Source: Paradesertivirga mongoliensis (GTDB lineage Bacteria > Bacteroidota > Bacteroidia > Sphingobacteriales > Sphingobacteriaceae). Taken from it: a stretch of 64,000 nt of DNA. This document shows, piece after piece, positions 26,051 to 32,912 of the stretch; positions within the stretch are counted from its first letter, which is position 1, and every line of letters begins with the position of its first letter. The translations under genes and the position numbers were made by a program. Below the pieces are notes generated by a model, which was not told where the DNA came from, made no database searches, and was given only the letters and a program-made list of their open reading frames with translations. Location of the stretch: positions 814,181 to 878,180 of the forward strand of contig NZ_JAFMZO010000001.1 of assembly GCF_024436395.1 (NCBI RefSeq). The letters are read 5' to 3'.

Positions 26051-26617
26051 TTAACGAAAAGAACAATCTATAATATGGTCGTTCACCATGCCGGTTGCCT
26101 GCATGTGCGCATAGCAAATGGTGGTGCCGAAAAACTTAAATCCGCGCTTTTTCATGTCTTTTGAAATCGCATCAGAAATTTCTGTTTTTGGCAGGATATC
26201 CTTTATGCTCGTTAAACTGTTTTTTATAGGCTTCCCTTCGGGAAGAAAAGAATACATGTATTTATCGAAAGATCCGAACTCTTTTTGAATCTCGATGAAG
26301 TGCTTTGCATTACTGATGGCTGCTTCTATTTTCAGGCGATTTCGGATGATCCCGGAATCTTGCATTAATCGTTCCACATCCTCCTTAGTAAATTGAGACA
26401 CCTTATGTACGTCGAAATCAGCGAAAGCTTTTCTATACCCATCGCGACGTTTCAAAATTGTGATCCAGCTTAAGCCTGCCTGTGCAGATTCGAGAATAAG
26501 AAACTCGAACAACACTTTATCGTCGTGCACTTCCTTTCCCCATTCTTCGTCATGATATTTAACATAGAGCGGATCGGTGCCGCACCACGAGCAGCGGACT
26601 ATCGGTTGTTCGGTCAT
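26051..26617 (-). CDS. tag: DNA-3-methyladenine glycosylase I
   Basis: Tag excises 3-methyladenine to start base excision repair. The protein begins with the family's zinc-binding and recognition segment RCSWCGTDPLYVKYHDEEWG, with QAGLSWITILKRR and GFKFFGTTICYAHMQATGMVNDH later. I choose the ATG at 26617, 8 codons inside the longest frame, because it gives the usual start and an ATGA overlap with the upstream alkyltransferase-like gene. The length is then 188 residues, standard for the family. It is the last gene of a trmB-ATL-tag operon. Confidence 0.95.
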   Translation of the reverse strand: MTEQPIVRCSWCGTDPLYVKYHDEEWGKEVHDDKVLFEFLILESAQAGLSWITILKRRDGYRKAFADFDVHKVSQFTKEDVERLMQDSGIIRNRLKIEAAISNAKHFIEIQKEFGSFDKYMYSFLPEGKPIKNSLTSIKDILPKTEISDAISKDMKKRGFKFFGTTICYAHMQATGMVNDHIIDCSFR

Positions 26618-26946
26618 AGCAATTCTTTGTTGGGGTCCCAAAATAGGTTTTCGAAATCTTTGATAAGATCATTTTCTACTTCAATCCCTTCACTTTTCAG
26701 CATCTCTTCCATAAGGTTCTGACCAGGAAAATGGCTTTTTCCGCTAAGCATCCCAAAACGGTTAACCACACGATGTGCCGGTACCCGGGGCTGCGCAGTA
26801 CCCGAAGCATTCATGGCGTATCCAACCATCCGGGCCGAACCTTTTGTACCCAGATATTCTGCTATTGCACCGTAAGAGGTCACCCTGCCGACCGGAATAA
26901 GTCGGGCCACTTCATAAACTCTGTCGAAGAAGGTGTCCTTGTCCAT
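26614..26946 (-). CDS. Alkyltransferase-like protein (ATL, MGMT family without Cys)
   Basis: A 110-residue protein matching the DNA-binding C-terminal domain of O6-alkylguanine-DNA alkyltransferase (IPVGRVTSYGAIAEYLGTKGSARMVGYAM). The active-site motif PCHRV reads PAHRV, with Ala57 replacing the acceptor cysteine. Such ATL proteins bind O6-alkylguanine and flag it for nucleotide excision repair without removing the alkyl group. The four-base ATGA overlap with tag couples two alkylation-repair proteins. One base separates it from trmB upstream. Confidence 0.93.
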   Translation of the reverse strand: MDKDTFFDRVYEVARLIPVGRVTSYGAIAEYLGTKGSARMVGYAMNASGTAQPRVPAHRVVNRFGMLSGKSHFPGQNLMEEMLKSEGIEVENDLIKDFENLFWDPNKELL

Positions 26947-26947
26947 T

Positions 26948-27598
26948 TTAATCGAAGCTGAACTTCAGATAATTGATGTTCTTATCCCTGGCAAGATACT
27001 TTTTTTCATAATACGTTTTTATAGAAAGCACCTCATCGGCAAACTCAGAATTATAAAGATCTTCAGTTCTTACTTTGAGATTCAAGCCAAGCTCCTCAAT
27101 CTTTTCTAGCGTATAGGCATGGAGCTGGTCGTTATCTGTTTTGAGATGGACGATTCCTCCCTCAACCAGTAAGGTTTTATATCTCTGCAGGAATTTTGGA
27201 AATGTCAATCGCTTTTTCTCACGACTGTCCTGTGGTTGTGGATCTGGAAACGTAATCCAGATTTCCGATACCTCGTTTTCGTCGAAATAGTCGAGTAGGT
27301 TTTCGATCTGGATCCTCAGAAATGCTACGTTTGGAATGTTCTCTTCGATGGCAGTTTTTGCTCCTCTCCAGATCCGGTTGCCCTTGTAGTCAATCCCTAT
27401 GAAGTTTTTGTTGGGAAAAAGTTTAGCAAGATTTACAGTGTACTCACCTTTTCCGCATGCCAATTCTAAAATAACAGGGTTTTTGTTGTTAAATTGTGAA
27501 ATATTCCAGTTCCCTTTTAGAACTTTTCCTTCATCAAGCTGTTTAACATTCTGGAATGTCGCTATCTCGGCGAACCGTCTTAATTTATCTTTACCCAT
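26948..27598 (-). CDS. trmB: tRNA (guanine-N7-)-methyltransferase
   Basis: TrmB makes m7G46 in tRNA variable loops using SAM. The 216-residue protein has the SAM-binding motif [11 protein letters not shown] (about residue 44), [10 protein letters not shown] and the catalytic-region [15 protein letters not shown], a Bacteroidota-style variant of FPDPWPKKRH. It heads an operon with the ATL and tag genes and is divergent from GDP-fucose synthase, whose -7 box lies only 29 bases from the trmB ATG. Confidence 0.94.
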   Translation of the reverse strand: MGKDKLRRFAEIATFQNVKQLDEGKVLKGNWNISQFNNKNPVILELACGKGEYTVNLAKLFPNKNFIGIDYKGNRIWRGAKTAIEENIPNVAFLRIQIENLLDYFDENEVSEIWITFPDPQPQDSREKKRLTFPKFLQRYKTLLVEGGIVHLKTDNDQLHAYTLEKIEELGLNLKVRTEDLYNSEFADEVLSIKTYYEKKYLARDKNINYLKFSFD

Positions 27599-27626
27599 AA
27601 TTAAATTCGTCGCAAAAATAAAGTTT

Positions 27627-27634
27627 TATCTTTG
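27627..27634 (+). promoter_or_regulatory. -7 box (TATCTTTG) of GDP-fucose synthase
   Basis: Perfect TAnnTTTG 19 bases before the GTG start. It lies within the 55-base gap to the divergent trmB. Confidence 0.6.
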
Positions 27635-27653
27635 TGGCAACAGGAAAATATAC

Positions 27654-28598
27654 GTGGAAAAAAACGCTAAAATATACATTGCCGGCCATCGTGGAATGGT
27701 TGGATCGGCGATACATCGTAAACTTGAGAAAGAAGGCTATACGAACATCATAACAAGAGGCTCAAAAGAGCTGGATTTGCGGAGCCAGCAGCAGGTAAGT
27801 GATTTCTTTGCCGAAGAAAGGCCCGACTATGTATTCCTCGCCGCAGCGAAGGTTGGGGGTATTGTAGCAAACAATACTTATCGGGGCGAATTTTTGTACG
27901 ATAACCTGATGATCCAGAATAACATTATTCATAATGCTTATTTAACCGGGGTAGAAAAACTGATGTTTTTAGGATCGAGTTGTATTTATCCTAAACTGGC
28001 GCCTCAGCCGCTTAAAGAAGAATATTTATTGACGGGACTGTTAGAAGAAACTAACGAACCTTACGCCATAGCGAAGATTGCCGGTATAAAGATGTGCGAC
28101 GCTTATCGCGCTCAATACGGATGTAATTTTATCTCGGTTATGCCTACCAATTTATATGGCTATAACGATAATTATCATCCACAGAATTCGCACGTATTAC
28201 CTGCGCTGATCCGTAAGTTCCATGAGGCAAAAGTTAATTCACAGGGCAAAGTGACGATTTGGGGTACCGGAAGTCCTTATCGTGAGTTCTTATTCGCCGA
28301 CGATTTAGCGGATGCCTGCTTTTACCTGATGGAAACTTACAATGAACCCAGCCTGGTGAATATCGGCACCGGAGAGGATATTTCAATTAAAGATCTTGCC
28401 TTGCTGATTAAAGGAATTGTTGGTTTTGAAGGCGAATTAGAATTTGATACTTCCAAGCCCGACGGTACGCCCAAAAAGTTAATGGATGTGTCGAAGCTTC
28501 ACGCGGCTGGATGGAAGCACAAGGTGCAATTAGAAGATGGAATACGTTTGGCTTATCAGGACTTCCTAAATAAGGAAGAAGCGGTAAAGGTGGCTTAG
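27654..28598 (+). CDS. fcl: GDP-L-fucose synthase
   Basis: Fcl epimerises and reduces GDP-4-keto-6-deoxymannose to GDP-L-fucose for surface glycans. The 314-residue extended SDR has the NADP-binding [10 protein letters not shown] motif at its N-terminus. The catalytic residues are in GSSCIYP and the YxxxK of PYAIAKIAG, and the C-terminal [12 protein letters not shown] is present. The open frame runs much further upstream, overlapping trmB, but the GTG at 27654 ([12 protein letters not shown]) follows a perfect promoter and gives family length. GDP-mannose 4,6-dehydratase (gmd), its usual partner, is not adjacent. The gene is flanked by a palindrome and a terminator. Confidence 0.94.
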   Translation: MEKNAKIYIAGHRGMVGSAIHRKLEKEGYTNIITRGSKELDLRSQQQVSDFFAEERPDYVFLAAAKVGGIVANNTYRGEFLYDNLMIQNNIIHNAYLTGVEKLMFLGSSCIYPKLAPQPLKEEYLLTGLLEETNEPYAIAKIAGIKMCDAYRAQYGCNFISVMPTNLYGYNDNYHPQNSHVLPALIRKFHEAKVNSQGKVTIWGTGSPYREFLFADDLADACFYLMETYNEPSLVNIGTGEDISIKDLALLIKGIVGFEGELEFDTSKPDGTPKKLMDVSKLHAAGWKHKVQLEDGIRLAYQDFLNKEEAVKVA

Positions 28599-28610
28599 CA
28601 GATGCGTGCT

Positions 28611-28635
28611 TTCCAAAAGTTTAGAACTTTTGGAA
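28611..28635. repeat. 25-bp palindrome (11-bp arms), possible REP-like element
   Basis: TTCCAAAAGTT / AACTTTTGGAA arms around TAG, just after fcl and before its terminator. There is no T-run. Similar palindromes occur as dispersed intergenic repeats in related genomes; this is the only copy I noticed here. Confidence 0.6.
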
Positions 28636-28651
28636 GTCTATAGTCGGAAGC

Positions 28652-28689
28652 GCAATAAAAAAACCCGTATTGACGGGTTTTTTTATTGC
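28652..28689. terminator. Bidirectional terminator, 17-bp perfect stem
   Basis: Arms 28652-28668 and 28673-28689 (core AAACCCGT / ACGGGTTT) with a 4-base loop, A-run left and T-run right. It lies between fcl and the convergent gene at 28693. Confidence 0.92.
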
Positions 28690-28692
28690 TAG

Positions 28693-29118
28693 TTAATACG
28701 TTTCACTATCCGGCGGTATCCCATAATCCCTGATGGGGGCTACTCGTTGTGGCCTGCCGTTTCCTTTAAAGATACTGGTAAACTTATCCAGAATACCCGA
28801 AACCCGATCTGAATTAACCTGTTTGGCCGCTTTCTGCGACAAAAACGTGATCAGAGTTTTGGTGATGAAGCCGGATTTTTTAAAGAAGACTCCGTTTAAT
28901 AAAAGTGGTAGAACAACCCTTGATATGTTGGTGAAGATATCCTGTTGCATTAGATCATGGGTAAAGGAAGATTTCCCGCTATCCGTTTTAAACAGGCCGA
29001 AAATCGCAGAAGGGCTTTTAAAGCCATCTTTCAGAGCTTCTTCATCTTTAAACGCTTTGACTTTCAAAAAGTCAATTTCAGCACGTAATTCTGCTAAACT
29101 GCTAAACGACTTTTCCAT
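28693..29118 (-). CDS. Hypothetical protein of holin/YtxH cluster
   Basis: A 141-residue protein, mostly soluble-looking, with one moderately hydrophobic region (about residues 66-95, RVVLPLLLNGVFF and ITKTLITFLS). It is basic in the C-terminal half and ends in a tail with RPQRVAPIRDYGIPPD. I recognise no family. It overlaps the holin-like gene by one base and is the last gene of a four-gene minus-strand run, so it probably works with those membrane proteins at the inner membrane. Confidence 0.7.
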   Translation of the reverse strand: MEKSFSSLAELRAEIDFLKVKAFKDEEALKDGFKSPSAIFGLFKTDSGKSSFTHDLMQQDIFTNISRVVLPLLLNGVFFKKSGFITKTLITFLSQKAAKQVNSDRVSGILDKFTSIFKGNGRPQRVAPIRDYGIPPDSETY

Positions 29119-29492
29119 TATTTCTTTTTGTTAAATATCCGCTTCACCATAAAATCGTGCAGGTATTTTTCTACCAGCTTATCTTTTATAAAATACATTA
29201 CCAGGGCCAGAGTGAGATATAACAGCGCTACAATGCCGAATCCCAATGCATACGATCCGAATTCTTCACCTAAATAAAGTGCAAGTGTGAATGATGCAAA
29301 AAGGAATGTCAGTATTCCCATGATCAGTACAAAAGAATCGGTGATAAGATTCGCTGTTACTACGGTAAGCCGCTCAATGACGGTTAGTCTGGTAAGCTCC
29401 ACCTTAGTGGCTATGTATTCCTTCAATAAAGCAAGCAAATCGGGCGATACCTTTCGCTCCTGCTCCTGAGTTTGTGTTTGAGTTTCTGACAT
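29118..29492 (-). CDS. Phage holin-like (DUF1469) membrane protein
   Basis: A 124-residue protein with two adjacent transmembrane helices (about residues 45-75 and 80-105) after a soluble N-terminal helix, resembling the Phage_holin_3_6/DUF1469 family. Despite the family name, chromosomal members with YtxH neighbours are not known as lysis proteins, and there is no endolysin or other phage gene nearby. It sits 36 bases after the YtxH gene. Confidence 0.8.
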   Translation of the reverse strand: MSETQTQTQEQERKVSPDLLALLKEYIATKVELTRLTVIERLTVVTANLITDSFVLIMGILTFLFASFTLALYLGEEFGSYALGFGIVALLYLTLALVMYFIKDKLVEKYLHDFMVKRIFNKKK

Positions 29493-29528
29493 GACATTAA
29501 AAATAGTGCTCCCTTCAGGGGATTAGAT

Positions 29529-29813
29529 TTACATTTGCTCTGTAACCGGTGCTTGCTGGTTAGCCGACGAATCAAAACCCTCTTCTCTATTCAGCTTCGT
29601 TTTAATTTTATCAACCACGTTTTCTTTGAAGTTCGACAAATTATCGATTTCTTCTGCTGCGCGGTCTTTGATCGCATCGCCGAGATTCTTCAGCGCATCG
29701 TTTAATTTATCGCGTGTTTCTGAGCCTCTTTCTGGTGCAAAGAGGATTCCAATTGCTGCTCCTGCAGCTAAGCCTGCTAATAATGCGGCCACAATTTTGG
29801 TGCTGTCGTTCAT
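29529..29813 (-). CDS. YtxH domain-containing protein
   Basis: A 94-residue protein with an N-terminal helix (ALLAGLAAGAAIGILFAP) followed by a long charged amphipathic helix (RGSETRDKLNDALKNLGDAIKDR), the YtxH pattern. Members are often linked to general stress responses, but no activity is established. It is part of a run with the AI-2E transporter gene upstream (99-base gap) and the holin-like gene downstream. Confidence 0.87.
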   Translation of the reverse strand: MNDSTKIVAALLAGLAAGAAIGILFAPERGSETRDKLNDALKNLGDAIKDRAAEEIDNLSNFKENVVDKIKTKLNREEGFDSSANQQAPVTEQM

Positions 29814-29912
29814 GATTTAAAGGATTATGGTAAAGTATGAGTGATAATCGTATAAAATTTATTCTGACTGTACTCTAAATACAAAGCAAGAATAAAAACT
29901 GTTTCAATAAAT

Positions 29913-30956
29913 TTATTCTTCTTCTGCCGATCGGATCTGTTCCAGGCGCTCGGTTGCCAATTTACTAGTCTCATAGATTCTTACCGTCAGGATGAAGTAA
30001 GATAACAATAAAGGCCCATAAACCAGCCCCATAATACCGAATGCTGGTATCCCCACCACTACCCCAATAATAGTGATAATAGGATGGATATTACCCACTC
30101 TTTTGGCGATAAGGAAACGGATGACATTGTCGATGTTGGTAACGAGTACGAATCCCCAGATTAAAATTCCCCAGCCTGCGGTTTCATCTCCATTTGCAAG
30201 GGCCAGAATACCGGCCGGAACAAACACCAGGGCAGCGCCAATTAAGGGTAAAAACGATAGAAAAGTGGAGATTACCCCCCAAAATAAGGCGTCAGGAATG
30301 TCGAATATAAAAAATCCAAGAGAAACCAGGGCACCTTGCACCGTCGCAATCAAACCTTGCCCCAGAACGTTTGAGTAAGTGGTGTTCTTCATTTCATCTG
30401 CAAATTTTAAAGCGTTCTGCTCCCTGAAGGGTGAAAATCTAATCAATCCGGCTTCGAATTTTTGATAATGCCTGAACATAAAATAAAGCAGGAAATACAT
30501 CACGGAAATCCCCAGTAATAAAGATCCTGCACCGCCTAATATAGACGGAAACAGATCGCTGGCATAGCCGCTAGCTCTGTCAAGGGCGTTATCTACCAGG
30601 TTACGCTGGTTAAATGTTTTGTAAAAAAATGCATCCAGTCGCTTTACCAGGTATTGGACTCTCAATGGGTCTTGTCTGAATTCATTTACCTTATGCATCA
30701 CCATCAGGCAGAGGGTGATAATAGGAAGAATGATGATGATAAATGATATAATAATTACGGAAATACTTGCAGCCGCTTTTCTCCATTGCCATTTTTGATT
30801 AATGTGCAGGTAGACGGGTCTGAAGATGGTATACATTACCACCGTACTTAACAAAGTACCTGCAATATATCTCAGTGAATAGAGGATACCACCGCCAAGG
30901 ATGATCAGGATTATTAATACGATATTGTTTCGCTGCTTATAGTTGAAAAAGGCCAT
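29913..30956 (-). CDS. AI-2E family transporter
   Basis: A 347-residue polytopic membrane protein with the PF01594 layout: N-terminal helix pairs (about residues 12-45 and 63-88), a periplasmic section, then the C-terminal helix bundle with the conserved FLPLIGAALVFVPAGI and LVYGPLLLSYF motifs. Proteins of this family were first linked to autoinducer-2 export (TqsA), but many act as ion antiporters or are uncharacterised, so the substrate is unknown. It is the first gene of a run into YtxH and the holin-like protein. Confidence 0.9.
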   Translation of the reverse strand: MAFFNYKQRNNIVLIILIILGGGILYSLRYIAGTLLSTVVMYTIFRPVYLHINQKWQWRKAAASISVIIISFIIIILPIITLCLMVMHKVNEFRQDPLRVQYLVKRLDAFFYKTFNQRNLVDNALDRASGYASDLFPSILGGAGSLLLGISVMYFLLYFMFRHYQKFEAGLIRFSPFREQNALKFADEMKNTTYSNVLGQGLIATVQGALVSLGFFIFDIPDALFWGVISTFLSFLPLIGAALVFVPAGILALANGDETAGWGILIWGFVLVTNIDNVIRFLIAKRVGNIHPIITIIGVVVGIPAFGIMGLVYGPLLLSYFILTVRIYETSKLATERLEQIRSAEEE

Positions 30957-31064
30957 TTAGTTGTGTTGCAGTATCATTGCGCCGAGCGAGCAATGTAATA
31001 CTTTATGCCATAACATTGAATCTGGCAAATTGTTACGAAAAGAGGTGCGAAAGTGCTTTGAGGC

Positions 31065-32489
31065 CTAATCAGCCGGGAGTAGAATGTTGATGGTAGTGCC
31101 CGAGTTGAGTGTGCTGGCCACCTGGATTTTTCCTTTATGGCCGTTAATAATTCGTTGGGCACGCGTTAAGCCCAGCCCCATCGATTTTGGCTTGGTACTA
31201 AAAAATGGCTCAAATATTTTATCAAGGTTCTCAGGCGCGATACCAGTGCCATTGTCTTTTATTTCTATCCTAATCCCCGACGAACGTTTTTCGACCGAGA
31301 TGCTTACTGAACCTGTTTCTTTATCAATCGCTTCCGAGGCATTTTTTAAAATATCTTTTAAGGCTGATTTCAGTTTTTCTGCTTCAACCTTTGCGGCTAA
31401 GCCCTCAATCTTAGGCCGGCTTATTGTTAAATCCAGTTCTTGTCGGGCGTCGTCAACCAGCTCAGTAAACAGGGTGCTCAAGTCGGTATCCGATAAGTTT
31501 AGCGATAACACATCCGTACTTTCTATCAACTCGGTTGTTAGTGCATTAATTCTCTCGCAGTTTCCTTTGATAATATCCGAAAGCGCCAGGCTATCTTCAT
31601 TGTTCAAAGAGCTGGAGAGTTCATCGATGGCAAGATTTATGTTCGATAATGGATTCTGTATCTCTTTGGAAATGCTTTTCGCAATACGCTCGGTAGCGGC
31701 CAGTTTGTGTGATATGGCAATGTCTTTTTCTTGATTCAGACGAAATGTAAGATCGTGTATGATAGAATAATAAAGCTCTTCATTAGCATGTTGCGACACC
31801 TGGAGAAATGAAGAAACGTTGCAAAATTTCGTTTTACCTGATAGAGTCACCATCTCCACTTCCAGTTCGGTAATTGCCCCTTCTGCGTTGATTGTTTTGA
31901 TATATCGAGCCCGGTCCTCTTTGTTTTTATATAAACTGGCAGCATTGATCTTTAACAGTTCAGAGCGGTTGGTTTCGAAAAAGCTTAAGGCTGCGGTATT
32001 AGCGTCAATGATACGGCCTTGTGGATTTGTTATCAGCATCGTATCCTTAGAGCGTTCGAACATGATACGGAATTTGCTCTCGCTGGCTTTCAGCTTTTGC
32101 AAGGTCTGGTTATGAGCAAGCGCATAGCGGATTGCACGTTCAAGCGTTGGTCCGGATATGGTGTCCTTTATCAGATAATCGGCGGCGCCGAGCTGCATGG
32201 CTTCCTGATCAATCTTCAGATCGCCCTTGCCGGTAAGCATAATAATAGGCTCGGTGCAGTTCGATTTAATGGCTTCATTTAAGAGATCCATGCCAGAATC
32301 TTTCCCCAGGCGGTAGTCAACCAGGTAGATATCATAACGACTTTTTAGCATGGCATTTATTGCCTCAGAAAAACTATTGCACCAGGATAGCTCATATTTC
32401 TGAATGTGCGAGTTTTCGCTTAAAATATCCTTTGTAAGGATAAAGTCGTCTTCATCATCATCAACCAGAAGTATTTTAATAGTGCTCAT
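31065..32489 (-). CDS. REC-PAS-kinase protein lacking phospho-acceptor His
   Basis: A 474-residue protein. The receiver domain (residues 1-120) has acidic DDDEDD, Asp in IYLVDYRLGKDSG and Lys in YLIKD. A PAS domain (about 140-250), a DHp-like helix pair (about 262-330) and a HATPase domain (about 375-474) follow, the last with N-box ILKNASEAID, G1 DNGTGIAP and G2 GLGL. The H-box reads SISKEIQNPLSNI: Lys275 (codon 31665-31667) stands where HExxNP kinases have the phosphorylated histidine. ATP-binding motifs are intact, so it may be a pseudokinase, scaffold or phosphatase-like regulator. It is the last gene of a four-gene signalling operon, 9 bases after the single-domain receiver. Confidence 0.9.
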   Translation of the reverse strand: MSTIKILLVDDDEDDFILTKDILSENSHIQKYELSWCNSFSEAINAMLKSRYDIYLVDYRLGKDSGMDLLNEAIKSNCTEPIIMLTGKGDLKIDQEAMQLGAADYLIKDTISGPTLERAIRYALAHNQTLQKLKASESKFRIMFERSKDTMLITNPQGRIIDANTAALSFFETNRSELLKINAASLYKNKEDRARYIKTINAEGAITELEVEMVTLSGKTKFCNVSSFLQVSQHANEELYYSIIHDLTFRLNQEKDIAISHKLAATERIAKSISKEIQNPLSNINLAIDELSSSLNNEDSLALSDIIKGNCERINALTTELIESTDVLSLNLSDTDLSTLFTELVDDARQELDLTISRPKIEGLAAKVEAEKLKSALKDILKNASEAIDKETGSVSISVEKRSSGIRIEIKDNGTGIAPENLDKIFEPFFSTKPKSMGLGLTRAQRIINGHKGKIQVASTLNSGTTINILLPAD

Positions 32490-32498
32490 CTGATCTTT

Positions 32499-32912
32499 TT
32501 AATTTTGAATCCATCTGGATGAGATGGAGGCTGTGATATTAACCAGCTCGGTAAATGACGAAGGTTTTGTATAAAATCCCGAAGCCCCCATTTCCAGAAC
32601 ATTTATCTCTTCTTCTTTTGACCTCGAAGTAGTTAAGATAACTATCGGGATTTCTTTGTATTGGTTATGAAGTTTAAGCTTAGACAGCACGGCTTTACCG
32701 TCCATTTTAGGCATGTTTAAATCGAGTAGAATCAAGTCGGGCAGGGTACGTTCGATCTCTTCCTCAAAACTGTAAAGATAATCGAGCAATTCGGCGCCAT
32801 TCTCGAAAAATACAATACCGGCAGGCATGTTATTTTCCAAAAACGCTTCATTAATCATTAAGCGATCATCAGCATCGTCCTCGGCAATCAAAATCAACTT
32901 CTTCTTTCTCAT
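32499..32912 (-). CDS. Single-domain response regulator (Rcp1-like)
   Basis: A 137-residue stand-alone receiver: acidic pair in LIAEDDADD, phospho-acceptor Asp in LLDLNMPKMDG (about residue 67), Thr in VILTTS and Lys in FYTKPSS. The segment between beta-2 and beta-3 (FEEEIERTLPD) is typical of the Rcp1 group. It has no output domain, so it probably acts as a phosphorelay intermediate or binds a partner protein. It shares a start/stop base with the multi-PAS kinase and is close to the degenerate kinase. Confidence 0.93.
   Translation of the reverse strand: MRKKKLILIAEDDADDRLMINEAFLENNMPAGIVFFENGAELLDYLYSFEEEIERTLPDLILLDLNMPKMDGKAVLSKLKLHNQYKEIPIVILTTSRSKEEEINVLEMGASGFYTKPSSFTELVNITASISSRWIQN

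Noticed and set aside
27399..27653. N-terminal extension of the GDP-fucose synthase frame
   Set aside because: It overlaps divergent trmB, precedes the promoter and does not match the family.
29118..29492. Prophage signal from the holin-like gene
   Set aside because: No endolysin, capsid, tail or integrase gene is present. DUF1469 proteins are common chromosomal genes beside YtxH.
31084..31734. 216-codon plus-strand frame over the degenerate kinase
   Set aside because: It is Ser/Leu-rich and antisense to a clear domain protein; a typical shadow frame.
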